A model generated the notes under the pieces. It was not told where the DNA came from, ran no database searches, and was given only the letters and a program-made list of their open reading frames with translations. From assembly GCA_028066245.1 (NCBI GenBank), contig JALCBR010000021.1:1-52833 (forward strand): a DNA stretch of 52,833 nucleotides. Direction: 5' to 3'. Every line of letters starts with the position of its first letter. Within the stretch, counting starts at the first letter, position 1. Of the stretch, positions 8,622 through 16,358 are shown in pieces. The DNA comes from Pirellulales bacterium (GTDB lineage: Bacteria; Planctomycetota; Planctomycetia; Pirellulales; S012-138). The position numbers and the translations under genes were made by a program.

Positions 8622-10274
8622 CTATGCACCTGCCAGCATGTCAATGGTCAAGTCGACTCCGTGTTCGCCAACGTCTTCTCCAGCAGCGCGGAAGAAGGCA
8701 ATCTCGCTGGCGACTTCTTTCAACACGATCTTGGATTGGTACAAGCCGGATCTGCCCAACAATTGCCAATACACGCTGCCTTCAGTGCGGGCGCCTGCAG
8801 GAGGACGAATGGCCCATGGCACTGATTGCAGCCGGTTGGAAAAATTCACATACGATCCCTCTTTTTCGGCGAATGTGGCTGATGGCATCTTGTGCGTGGC
8901 GACCTGCCACAGTGGCGAATCCGCAATATCTTGAACGACCAACATCTGAGCGGCGGCCAATTGATTGGCCGTCGCTTCGTCCATCCAGTCCGCCTGCGGA
9001 TAGCCACCAGTGACCCACACTGTCTGGATGCCGTCCCGAGTGATTTTCGGCAACAGTTCGTCCAACGTCAGCCGTTTACCGAATACCGCAGCAACTTCTT
9101 CCACGCCGCGGCGATTGGGACATTTTTCTGCACGGATGGTGAACCCTTGTGAAAAGGTCTCGTCTTCGCCAACTACAGGAGCAGGGCCCACGGCAATCAA
9201 CGCGTCAGGGTCAACATCGCGAGCATAGGTGCAAAGCAAATACGCTTCCTCAACAGTCAAATGGGGCGAAAGCACAACCGCCATCTTGCCGGCGGTACGG
9301 ACATCGTCATCCACTCTCGCAATTACGGTCGACCATTCCATCAAGCCGAGGCCAGATCCGTCGCCGTTGCTGGATGCGCCGTTCCCAGAGACGGCAGGGT
9401 CAGAAACAGACGGTCCGATCAGTCGTGCATCATCATGAATGTACCGCCAGTTGTAGCGGCCATCGTCGCACATCCACCATTGATTCACGTGTGGGTTTGT
9501 CCGCGGCCGGATGCGATACACCTTATCTTGGTTCTCATCGATTTGTATCGAACAACCGGTGGAACAGCCGGTGCAGACGCCGTTGTGGGTCTTCATGAAC
9601 CATACGCGCTGGCTGTAGAGGAAGTCGCTATCGCCCAACGCACCCACCGGACAAAGATCAACAACGTTGCCGGAAAGCTTGTTTTCTAGCGGGAAGCCAG
9701 GGAAGACGTCGATCTCCTCATGGGCTCCACGCTGCACAACCATCAACTCGTTGGTGCCAGTTACCTCACGGCAAAACCGCACGCAACGACTGCACATGAC
9801 GCAGCGGTCCACAAACAGCGTAACAGTCTCACCCATCGAGCGGCGGCGACTGGTGAACGGCTTAATGTCCGCCCGCCGCTCTTGCTGCCCGTGCTCAAAG
9901 TGATAGTCCTGTAAGTTGCACTCGCCGGCTTTGTCGCAAATCGGACAATCGATAGGATGATCAATCAACAGAGCTTCTTCAACAAAAGCTCGGGCATGCG
10001 CAACCTTTTCGCTATTGGTGACCATTACGGTTCCATCCTTGGCAGGCGTTTGGCAGGCTGGTACCAGTTTGGGCAGCATGCTGACTTCGCCAGTCTCTGA
10101 GTTTTTGGTTCCGCATTCCACCAGACACATCCGACAACTTGCCACCACGGAAAGTCCCGGATGCCAACAATAGTGGGGAACCTCGACGCCAACGCGGCGC
10201 GCGGCTTCGATGCCATTTAAGCGCTCGTTGTCGCCCAGCTCGATTTCCTGATCGTCTATCCAGACTTTCGCCAT
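8622..10274 (-). CDS. nuoG: NADH-quinone oxidoreductase subunit G
   Basis: Iron-sulfur subunit of the peripheral arm, 550 residues from ATG at 10274. The N-terminal 2Fe-2S domain shows the CWHPGLSVVASCRMCLVEC ligand pattern. Next comes the NuoG His/Cys cluster domain (HPIDCPICDKAGECNLQDYHF), then two 4Fe-4S motifs (CVMCSRCVRFC and a downstream DLCPVGAL), then the molybdopterin-oxidoreductase-like 4Fe-4S start (CTGCSTGCSI). The molybdopterin-like domain after it is short, so the protein is much shorter than the 900-residue enterobacterial NuoG. This shortened form is common outside Proteobacteria. Order in the operon is nuoF, nucleotidyltransferase-like gene, nuoG, with 40 nt before its start. 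Confidence 0.95.
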   Translation of the reverse strand: MAKVWIDDQEIELGDNERLNGIEAARRVGVEVPHYCWHPGLSVVASCRMCLVECGTKNSETGEVSMLPKLVPACQTPAKDGTVMVTNSEKVAHARAFVEEALLIDHPIDCPICDKAGECNLQDYHFEHGQQERRADIKPFTSRRRSMGETVTLFVDRCVMCSRCVRFCREVTGTNELMVVQRGAHEEIDVFPGFPLENKLSGNVVDLCPVGALGDSDFLYSQRVWFMKTHNGVCTGCSTGCSIQIDENQDKVYRIRPRTNPHVNQWWMCDDGRYNWRYIHDDARLIGPSVSDPAVSGNGASSNGDGSGLGLMEWSTVIARVDDDVRTAGKMAVVLSPHLTVEEAYLLCTYARDVDPDALIAVGPAPVVGEDETFSQGFTIRAEKCPNRRGVEEVAAVFGKRLTLDELLPKITRDGIQTVWVTGGYPQADWMDEATANQLAAAQMLVVQDIADSPLWQVATHKMPSATFAEKEGSYVNFSNRLQSVPWAIRPPAGARTEGSVYWQLLGRSGLYQSKIVLKEVASEIAFFRAAGEDVGEHGVDLTIDMLAGA

Positions 10275-10314
10275 AGTGAACTAGCCAAGTCGATGAAGTC
10301 TCTTGCGTTTCGTC

Positions 10315-10995
10315 CTAAGCTTCCGGCTTCTTGCGGTTGAGCCAATTGCGGTACTGTTCGGCTTCCGTTTCCAGCGGAGCCTGCCTGCGGATTTCGTTCA
10401 ACTTCAAGCGGCGAGCCTCATCTTCCGGGTCGAGCCGCTGAAGGACCTCGTCGAAGTCGATACTGCCCACGTGTAGCTTGCACAGCTCCATGATGTCCGA
10501 GTGATCACGGATACGCCCGGAAACCAACTTGAGGCAGATCAGGTCATTGAGTCCGACAACCGGAAACCCCTCCAGCGAGCCCGTCGTTGTGAGTTCGCTG
10601 GGTTGAGGGAAGTCATACGAGATCAATCCCATGGCCGTCAGTTCGCCGGCCACAACGAGCTCCACCGGGCAATTGGTCGGCAGGTGCAGGAAACAGAATT
10701 CCTTATCCTCCTGTCGTTGCCAGTCCACGGACTTCTCAAGCTCCGCAGCCAGTCTTTCTGCATCGCTGCGTGTGGCGAGCAAATCACGGTTGGCCGTGGT
10801 GCGTTCGTACCCATGTAAGGCGACGGCGATCCTGCCGATGACAACTAATCTAATCTCCAATCGTTCCGCAACGTGGCTCAGCGCGCTCAACGTTGAATCT
10901 TGCTGATTCACAACATCATCCAATTTTTCCAGCAGGAACTGCACTCGCTTAGGCGAGTTCATGGAGATCAGAGCTTGTGGCGTACCTGTGGTCAC
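10315..10995 (-). CDS. Degenerate nucleotidyltransferase-like protein inside the nuo operon
   Basis: A 226-residue soluble protein, not a complex I subunit. Residues about 45-75 (VVIGRIAVALHGYERTTANR followed by DLLATRS) resemble the GG-AVALHGY-R-T-DIDLL core of nucleotidyltransferase-fold proteins of the AbiEii/MNT type. However, the first glycine pair is GR and the first metal-binding aspartate is replaced (NRD in place of DID), so catalysis is doubtful. A later GLNDLICLKLVSGRIRDHSDI segment matches the helical region that follows in the same fold. The start is GTG at 10995, supported by AAGGA five bases upstream, and it sits only 8 nt after the nuoF stop, so it is cotranscribed. No signal peptide or membrane helix was seen. 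The role is unknown; fold assignment is moderate. Confidence 0.7.
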   Translation of the reverse strand: MTTGTPQALISMNSPKRVQFLLEKLDDVVNQQDSTLSALSHVAERLEIRLVVIGRIAVALHGYERTTANRDLLATRSDAERLAAELEKSVDWQRQEDKEFCFLHLPTNCPVELVVAGELTAMGLISYDFPQPSELTTTGSLEGFPVVGLNDLICLKLVSGRIRDHSDIMELCKLHVGSIDFDEVLQRLDPEDEARRLKLNEIRRQAPLETEAEQYRNWLNRKKPEA

Positions 10996-11003
10996 AATCT
11001 TCC

Positions 11004-12359
11004 TTAGTGAATGCCGGTCGCTTCCAAAGCCTCGACTGGTTCAGTCACCATCCAGCCTTCAGGATTGGTGCGTTTTATGTAGTCTTCAAACTCGTCGCGG
11101 AACTTGCGAATGGCGTTCTTGATCGGCCAGGCGGCCCCGTCGGCTAATCCGCAAATTGTGGTACCAGGCATGATTCCAATCGTGTCGCCAATCTCCAGCA
11201 GCAAGTCCAGATCCTTGATTCGCCCTCGCCCTGCGCGAATACGGTCCAGCATTCGCAACGACCAGGAAGTACCTTCCCGGCAGGGCGTGCACTGCCCGCA
11301 ACTCTCGTGCGCAAAGAACCGGCAACTGTTGTGGAGAAAATCGACCATGCTCACGGTTTCATCGATGACGACAACCGCGGCAGTCCCCAACCCCAGGCAA
11401 CCCGCCTTGCCAGGTCCGGCAAAATCCAGCGGCGTATCAAACTCCGCTTCCGTGAGCACGCCCATGCTGATACCTCCGGGGATGGCCGCTTTGCCAGCTC
11501 TCCCCTTCCAGACTCCACCGCCGAAATCCTCGATCAATTCCCGGCAAGTGATGCCCAGTGGCGCTTCATAGCAGCCTGGCCTGTTGATGTGTCCGGACAA
11601 ACAATACAGCTTGGGTCCAAACGAACCGGGGTCGCGCGGATTGTCCGGGGCTGGTGGGACGCCGATTGACTTGAACCAGTCAACGCCACGGGCGGCGATG
11701 TGCGTCACACAGGCCAAGGTCTCAATGTTATTGACGACCGTGGGCTTGCGAAACACACCTTCTACGGCGGGAAACGGCGGTTTGATCCGCGGCCAAGCCC
11801 GCTTCCCTTCCAGGCTTTCAATTAGTCCCGTTTCCTCTCCACAAATGTAAGCTGCTGCGCCGCGATGCAGGTACATGTCGAGCGAGAATTCACTTCCCAG
11901 GATATTCTTTCCCAGATAGCCTGCCTCGTAGCACTCATCAATCGCCTGCTGTAGCCGCTGATATGCCAGCGGGTATTCGTAGCGAAGATAGAGATAGGCG
12001 GTCGACGCACGCGTGGCATAGCAACTGATGATCGCTCCTTCAATCACCTGGTGCGGGTCGTCCTCCATCAAGATGCGGTTGTTGAACGTACCCGGCTCGC
12101 TCTCATCCGCATTGATGCACATATAGAATGGACCAGGGTGATCCTTGGGCAGGAACGTCCACTTGAGCCCGGTGGGAAAACCGGCTCCACCGCGACCGCG
12201 CAAGGCGCTGTCTTTGACCATGTTGGTCACGTCATCAGGCGCCTTGTCCTTGAGTGTGGCGCGCAGCGCCTGATATCCACCACCGCTTTCGTACACATGG
12301 CGACGGTGGCTATCAGTTTTGCCAATGTTGGCCAGTAGGACAGGTTCAAATTCCGGCAC
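11004..12359 (-). CDS. nuoF: NADH-quinone oxidoreductase subunit F (NADH/FMN site)
   Basis: Peripheral subunit that oxidises NADH through FMN and holds cluster N3. It has 451 residues from a GTG at 12359. Motifs include GRGGAGFPTGLKW (NADH/FMN-binding glycine loop), ADESEPGTFNNR, and the cluster site ESCGQCTPCREGTSW with the fourth ligand in GTTICGLADGA. Length is typical (about 430-450). It is 68 nt after nuoE and is followed after 8 nt by the nucleotidyltransferase-like gene. All cluster and flavin motifs are intact. Confidence 0.97.
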   Translation of the reverse strand: MPEFEPVLLANIGKTDSHRRHVYESGGGYQALRATLKDKAPDDVTNMVKDSALRGRGGAGFPTGLKWTFLPKDHPGPFYMCINADESEPGTFNNRILMEDDPHQVIEGAIISCYATRASTAYLYLRYEYPLAYQRLQQAIDECYEAGYLGKNILGSEFSLDMYLHRGAAAYICGEETGLIESLEGKRAWPRIKPPFPAVEGVFRKPTVVNNIETLACVTHIAARGVDWFKSIGVPPAPDNPRDPGSFGPKLYCLSGHINRPGCYEAPLGITCRELIEDFGGGVWKGRAGKAAIPGGISMGVLTEAEFDTPLDFAGPGKAGCLGLGTAAVVVIDETVSMVDFLHNSCRFFAHESCGQCTPCREGTSWSLRMLDRIRAGRGRIKDLDLLLEIGDTIGIMPGTTICGLADGAAWPIKNAIRKFRDEFEDYIKRTNPEGWMVTEPVEALEATGIH

Positions 12360-12427
12360 GGCGGGTTCTTTGCTTCTCAGGTCTTGAGTTCAGGAAGCCA
12401 CCGCTGGCTCGCCCAACGGTATCAATG

Positions 12428-12913
12428 TTATTCCAAGGTCGCGACGAACTCCTCGGCGGATTCGGTCGTCACGTCGCCCACCAAGTCATTTCCAGCCAAC
12501 ATGCAAGGCGCCTGCTCGCATGCTCCCAGGCACTCGGCGGCTTCCAAGGTCAGTCGACCGTCTGCAGTGGTTTCGCCGGGATGAATTCCGGCCTTCTCAC
12601 ACATGGCGGAGAGCACCTCCTCTCCACCACGTAAGGCGCAACTGATCGACCGGCAGACCCACACACGCTTTTTGCCGTGAGGGGCATCTTGCTTAAAAAA
12701 ACCGTAAAAGGTGAGCGTATCTTGTACTTGAGCTGGGTGCAGTTCCAGCAACTCGGCCACCTCCACAACAGCCTGGGGCGGCACGTAGCGCAAGTGCTCG
12801 TTGACGGTGTGCAACGCCGGCAGTGTCACCGCCTGACGACTGGGATAGCGGGGGAAGTAGGCCTTGATCTCGGCGACCATTTCTTCGGTCAAAATGCGGG
12901 ATGTTTCAGCCAT
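12428..12913 (-). CDS. nuoE: NADH-quinone oxidoreductase subunit E (2Fe-2S)
   Basis: Thioredoxin-fold 2Fe-2S subunit (cluster N1a) that partners NuoF. It has 161 residues from ATG at 12913. The cluster ligands are visible as CRSISC and the later CLGACEQAP. The N-terminal helical bundle (YPSRQAVTLPALHTVNEHL) is typical. Length matches the family. It lies 72 nt after nuoD and 68 nt before nuoF, all on the same strand. Confidence 0.96.
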   Translation of the reverse strand: MAETSRILTEEMVAEIKAYFPRYPSRQAVTLPALHTVNEHLRYVPPQAVVEVAELLELHPAQVQDTLTFYGFFKQDAPHGKKRVWVCRSISCALRGGEEVLSAMCEKAGIHPGETTADGRLTLEAAECLGACEQAPCMLAGNDLVGDVTTESAEEFVATLE

Positions 12914-12985
12914 CTTCGAGAGTTCTGATCGTGTCTGCTTGATCTGGGTTGGGCAGTTGTTTGTGGACCGACAGCGAAATCCGCC

Positions 12986-14209
12986 CTAGCGATCCAACTC
13001 CGCGGCAATGATGTTCAAGCTTCCCAACACGGCCACCACGTCCGAAAGCGTGTGTCCTTTGATCAAGTGCGGAAAGACAGCAAAGTGAATGTAGGAAGGT
13101 GGCCGGCAGCGGGCGCGGTAGGCTACATCGCTGCTATCTCCCGCAAGGTAGAAGCCCAGCTCTCCGTTGGGAGCTTCTGTTGCGTGATAGCACTCCTCTT
13201 CTGGAACTTCAAAGCCACGGTTGCTCATCGTCAACTCGAAGTGCGTGATGCAGCCTTCGATGGTTTGATAGACCTGCGACTTGTCCGGCAAATGGGCTCG
13301 ATCGCCAACTTCACAATTGACGGGCCCCTCAGGCAGGTTTTCAATCGCTTGTGCTACAATTTTCAAGCTTTCCTTGATCTCCGCGATGCGGATCAAATAG
13401 CGGGCAAAGCAATCTCCTTCCCGCATGCAGCAGACTTTGAAATCAAAGTCTGGATAGCACAGGTACGGCTCATCCCTGCGCAGATCTCGTGTGACGCCGC
13501 TGGCACGGGCAATAGGCCCGCTACAACTCCACCCGATGGCATCTACTTTCGAGAGCACACCCACGCCTTTGGTCCGATCAACAAAGATACGGTTGCGATT
13601 GAGTAATCGCTCCATGTCTTCGACCGTCCGCGGGAACGTGCGGACAAACTCGCGAACTTTCTCAACAAACAGCGGCGTAGCGTCATGCATGACGCCACCC
13701 ACGCGGGTATAGCTGTTAGTGAATCGGGCGCCACACAACGTCTCGAAGATGTCGTAGATCTTCTCCCGCTGATTGAACGCATAAAGAAAGAAGGTGAACG
13801 CCCCCGTGTCCAGCCCCATTGCCCCCGTGGACAGAAGGTGATCGCTGATGCGAGCGAGTTCGCAGATGATGGTACGGATGTATTGACAGCGAGGAGGAAC
13901 ATCCAGGTCCAGCAACTTCTCAACGGCACAATGCCAAGCGACATTGTTGGCCATTGGGGAGATGTAGTTCATCCGGTCCGTAACCGTGACGTACTGGTTA
14001 TAGTCCAGATGTTCGCCAATCTTCTCAAAGCCGGAATGTAGATAGCCGATGTCTGGCATGGCATCGATGACGCGTTCGCCCTCTAGCTTGAGCACCAACC
14101 GCAATGTGGTATGCGTGGCCGGGTGCTGTGGGCCAAAGTTGAGCGTCCAGACGAATTCCTGCTCTTCGTCGTGCGCTAGATCTCGTGTTTGCGTTTCAAC
14201 AAGCGGCAT
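12986..14209 (-). CDS. nuoD: NADH-quinone oxidoreductase subunit D (49 kDa)
   Basis: Peripheral subunit that forms the quinone cavity with NuoB and NuoH. It has 407 residues from ATG at 14209. Motifs include FGPQHPATHTTLRLVLKLEGE near the N-terminus (family signature with conserved histidines), an early YLHSGFEKIGEHLDYNQ, and a C-terminal region ending in LGSLNIIAAELDR, which is characteristic of NuoD. It is separate from nuoC, unlike the fused NuoCD of enterobacteria, with a 64-nt gap. Because NuoD binds NuoB directly, the absence of nuoB at this locus is notable. Confidence 0.97.
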   Translation of the reverse strand: MPLVETQTRDLAHDEEQEFVWTLNFGPQHPATHTTLRLVLKLEGERVIDAMPDIGYLHSGFEKIGEHLDYNQYVTVTDRMNYISPMANNVAWHCAVEKLLDLDVPPRCQYIRTIICELARISDHLLSTGAMGLDTGAFTFFLYAFNQREKIYDIFETLCGARFTNSYTRVGGVMHDATPLFVEKVREFVRTFPRTVEDMERLLNRNRIFVDRTKGVGVLSKVDAIGWSCSGPIARASGVTRDLRRDEPYLCYPDFDFKVCCMREGDCFARYLIRIAEIKESLKIVAQAIENLPEGPVNCEVGDRAHLPDKSQVYQTIEGCITHFELTMSNRGFEVPEEECYHATEAPNGELGFYLAGDSSDVAYRARCRPPSYIHFAVFPHLIKGHTLSDVVAVLGSLNIIAAELDR

Positions 14210-14273
14210 ATGGTATTGTCAATTGGCGTCCTGTTGGGATGGATCTTGTGTGACATCAAAACCAGGGGACATG

Positions 14274-14774
14274 TCAACTCGCACCGCGTTCCAAGACTGG
14301 GAAGTTGTGCCGCTCGCCCCGCCCCCGCAACGGATAGTCCTTCCGCAACGGATGAGCGGTAAACTCATCCGGCATCAGGATCCGGCGGTGGTCCGGGTGC
14401 CCCTCGAAATGAATCCCAAACATATCCCAGACCTCGCGTTCCATCCAGTTGGCTCCTTGCCACAGCGGCGTCGCGCTGCGAACGCTCAATTCGGGCTCAT
14501 TCACGAAGCAGCGGACGTTGATCCGCTCATTGATGGCGGTATTAGCCAACAAGTACACGAGTCCAAAGCGGTCCACGGCGTCTCGGTAGTTCAGGTAATC
14601 CACACAAGTCACATCCACCAACAGGTCAAACCCCTGTTCGCACTTCAGGAATTCCAGAACATCAAAGAGCATGCCCCGGTCTGTCACACACCGCGTCTCA
14701 TCACGGAACGTGCTCCAAACTAAGTCAGGGAACCTTGCCTGAATCGCCTGAGAATGCTCTTTGCTGTACGTCAT
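14274..14774 (-). CDS. nuoC: NADH-quinone oxidoreductase subunit C (30 kDa)
   Basis: Peripheral structural subunit of complex I, 166 residues from the ATG at 14774. That start is chosen because GGAGG lies six bases upstream (14781-14785, minus strand) and because the ATG overlaps the stop of the preceding open stub (ATGA). A longer frame to 14801 exists but lacks such support. Family motifs include ERINVRCFVNE and the highly conserved WMEREVWDMFGIHFEGHPD, followed by RRILMPDEFTAHPLRKDYP. It is the first recognisable complex I gene of this operon. Confidence 0.95.
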   Translation of the reverse strand: MTYSKEHSQAIQARFPDLVWSTFRDETRCVTDRGMLFDVLEFLKCEQGFDLLVDVTCVDYLNYRDAVDRFGLVYLLANTAINERINVRCFVNEPELSVRSATPLWQGANWMEREVWDMFGIHFEGHPDHRRILMPDEFTAHPLRKDYPLRGRGERHNFPVLERGAS

Positions 14775-14908
14775 GGGCTGCCTCCAGCCGTGTCCTGCCA
14801 ATAATCGTGGTTGAGGTTACCCGAATCGGCCGTTTTTCCATAGCCCCCTAAGTCGGTGTCGATGGGGTTGGGCTCTTGGCCCACAACGTGTTCCAGAGAT
14901 GCGCCTGG
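14771..14908 (-). other. 45-codon open stub overlapping nuoC; possible remnant of a nuoB 3' end
   Basis: This frame is open from just after a TAG at 14909-14911 to a TGA at 14771-14773, which shares ATGA with the nuoC start. That is the junction expected for the end of an upstream operon gene. It encodes a polar peptide (part reads PIDTDLGGYGKTADSG and NHDYWQDTAGGSP) with no obvious start codon or ribosome site of its own; an internal GTG would give 37 residues. It contains the GGAGG used by nuoC. nuoB normally precedes nuoC, so a truncated nuoB tail is one reading. I cannot confirm homology, because the cysteine-rich NuoB core is absent. Confidence 0.35.
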
Positions 14909-15189
14909 CTAGGTGCATAGCCGGCAGGTCCAGAATGAGGCACCAAAGGCTGAGAATGAATACCTCCAGTGTCCAGGTCCACAACAAGTAAAAAGGCCGT
15001 TGCCAAAGCACCACCCCGTGCGTGGAGCACGCAAACCCGTAGAATGTAGAACATGGACAAATAATCTCTCGACAGAACCACAACCAGCATTAGCTTCCGC
15101 TGGTGATGCTCAGGAGGTCCGTGAGCCGGCTGTCTTGAGGCCGTTGGGAGTTTCATAGTGCCCAAGGTCCGCTCGCGAGGCAAAGCAGC
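14909..15189. other. Divergent intergenic region where nuoA and nuoB are missing
   Basis: About 280 bases separate the stub before nuoC from the M50 protease gene on the other strand. Translating the minus strand in three frames gave none of the expected NuoB features (ECCxxE/CAIE-type cysteines, GACASSGG, VPGCPPRP) and no NuoA. One frame encodes a single hydrophobic stretch (FYLLWTWTLEVFILSLW) starting from TTG, which I do not recognise. Promoters for the nuo operon and for the protease gene would have to lie here. I could not pick out a convincing -35/-10 pair. Confidence 0.5.
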
Positions 15190-16320
15190 ATGTTTCGAGG
15201 ATCCTGGAAGATCGCCCGCATCGCCGGGATCGATGTTTTCATCCATTGGTCGTTTGGGCTGATTCTGGTCTATGTGGCCGTCATGCGCCTGATGGAAGGC
15301 GGGACAGCGGCCGAGGCTTTGCAGCATGTGTCACTCGTGTTGGCCACGTTTGTCTGCGTGGTCATGCACGAATACGGCCATGCTCTGACTGCACGGGTGT
15401 TTGGCATCCGCACCAGGGAAATCACGCTGCTTCCAATTGGCGGCGTCGCCCGACTGGAGAAAATGCCAGACGACCCCAAGCAAGAGCTCTTGGTGGCTTT
15501 GGCCGGTCCAGCAGTCAATGTGGTGATCGTCATCATTCTTGGCGGCACGCTGGTCGGCATCGCGGGAATGGCTTCGGTGAAGGACATCCAGCTTGTTAGC
15601 CAGAACATTTCCGGGTTTCTGGGCCAACTTATGGCCATCAACATCTTCCTTGTTGTCTTCAATTTGATTCCTGCCTTTCCGATGGATGGCGGGCGCGTAC
15701 TCCGGGCGTTTTTGGCAATGTGGATGGACTACGCCCAGGCGACAAACATCGCTTCGGTGATCGGCCGCATCGCGGCGGTGGGCTTTGCCGGTGCGGCGAT
15801 CGCTTTTGGCTCGCCGGTCCTGTTCTTAATTGCGATCTTTGTCTATCTGGGAGCCCAGCAGGAGACTCAAATCGTGCGAACGCGAGTCCTGTTGGAGAAA
15901 GCGACCGTGCAAGCGGCCATGGCGACTAGCTTTGCCACGCTTTCTCCGCTCACGCGATTATCCGATGTCGCGCGTCAATTTGTGCCAGGCGGCCAGCAGG
16001 ATTTTCCCGTCGTTGATGGCGAGCAACTAGTCGGAATGCTATTCGGGCCGCAACTCATCTCCGCCGTTCAGCAGGGCCTCCAAGACCAAAATGTTGGCAG
16101 CATCATGGCGACAGGATGTCCAGCGTTGGACGAGCATGCTCCTCTGCAGCAGACGCTCACGCAAATGCAGGAGTCAGGCTACCCAGCGTTGCCAGTCGTT
16201 CGTGACGATCAACTTGTCGGATTGGTCACGCTGCAGAACATCGGCCAATGGATGATGTTCGAGAGCGCCCGTCGCCAGGCAAGAGGCGGGCAGCAGCCGA
16301 TGGAAGATGGCAAAGGCTGA
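15190..16320 (+). CDS. Site-2 protease family (M50) membrane metalloprotease with CBS domains
   Basis: Integral membrane zinc protease of the S2P/M50 family, 376 residues. The N-terminal part (1-230) has several helices with the zinc motif HEYGH (in CVVMHEYGHALTARVFG) and the third-ligand motif NLIPAFPMDGGRVLRA. The C-terminal part (about 245-365) looks like a CBS pair, with two repeats ending in VVDGEQLVGML and VVRDDQLVGLV. This layout is known for SpoIVFB-like proteases that respond to adenine nucleotides. The start ATG has GCGAGG about ten bases upstream. The gene is divergent from the nuo operon and convergent with the next gene. Substrate unknown. Confidence 0.88.
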   Translation: MFRGSWKIARIAGIDVFIHWSFGLILVYVAVMRLMEGGTAAEALQHVSLVLATFVCVVMHEYGHALTARVFGIRTREITLLPIGGVARLEKMPDDPKQELLVALAGPAVNVVIVIILGGTLVGIAGMASVKDIQLVSQNISGFLGQLMAINIFLVVFNLIPAFPMDGGRVLRAFLAMWMDYAQATNIASVIGRIAAVGFAGAAIAFGSPVLFLIAIFVYLGAQQETQIVRTRVLLEKATVQAAMATSFATLSPLTRLSDVARQFVPGGQQDFPVVDGEQLVGMLFGPQLISAVQQGLQDQNVGSIMATGCPALDEHAPLQQTLTQMQESGYPALPVVRDDQLVGLVTLQNIGQWMMFESARRQARGGQQPMEDGKG

Positions 16321-16358
16321 GTTCTAATTAGTGATTATCGCGTCGAGACACACTCATT

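Noticed and set aside
8350-9013. Long plus-strand frames (162-194 codons) opposite nuoH and nuoG
   Set aside because: Antisense to strongly conserved genes and with no domain features.
14817-15083. 88-codon minus-strand frame with one hydrophobic stretch upstream of nuoC
   Set aside because: Begins with TTG, has no ribosome site, resembles no NuoA or NuoB feature, and its second half overlaps the polar stub in another frame. Kept only as a comment on the region.
14848-15327. 159-codon minus-strand frame across the nuo/M50 boundary
   Set aside because: It runs antisense through the start of the clear M50 protease gene and has no recognisable features.
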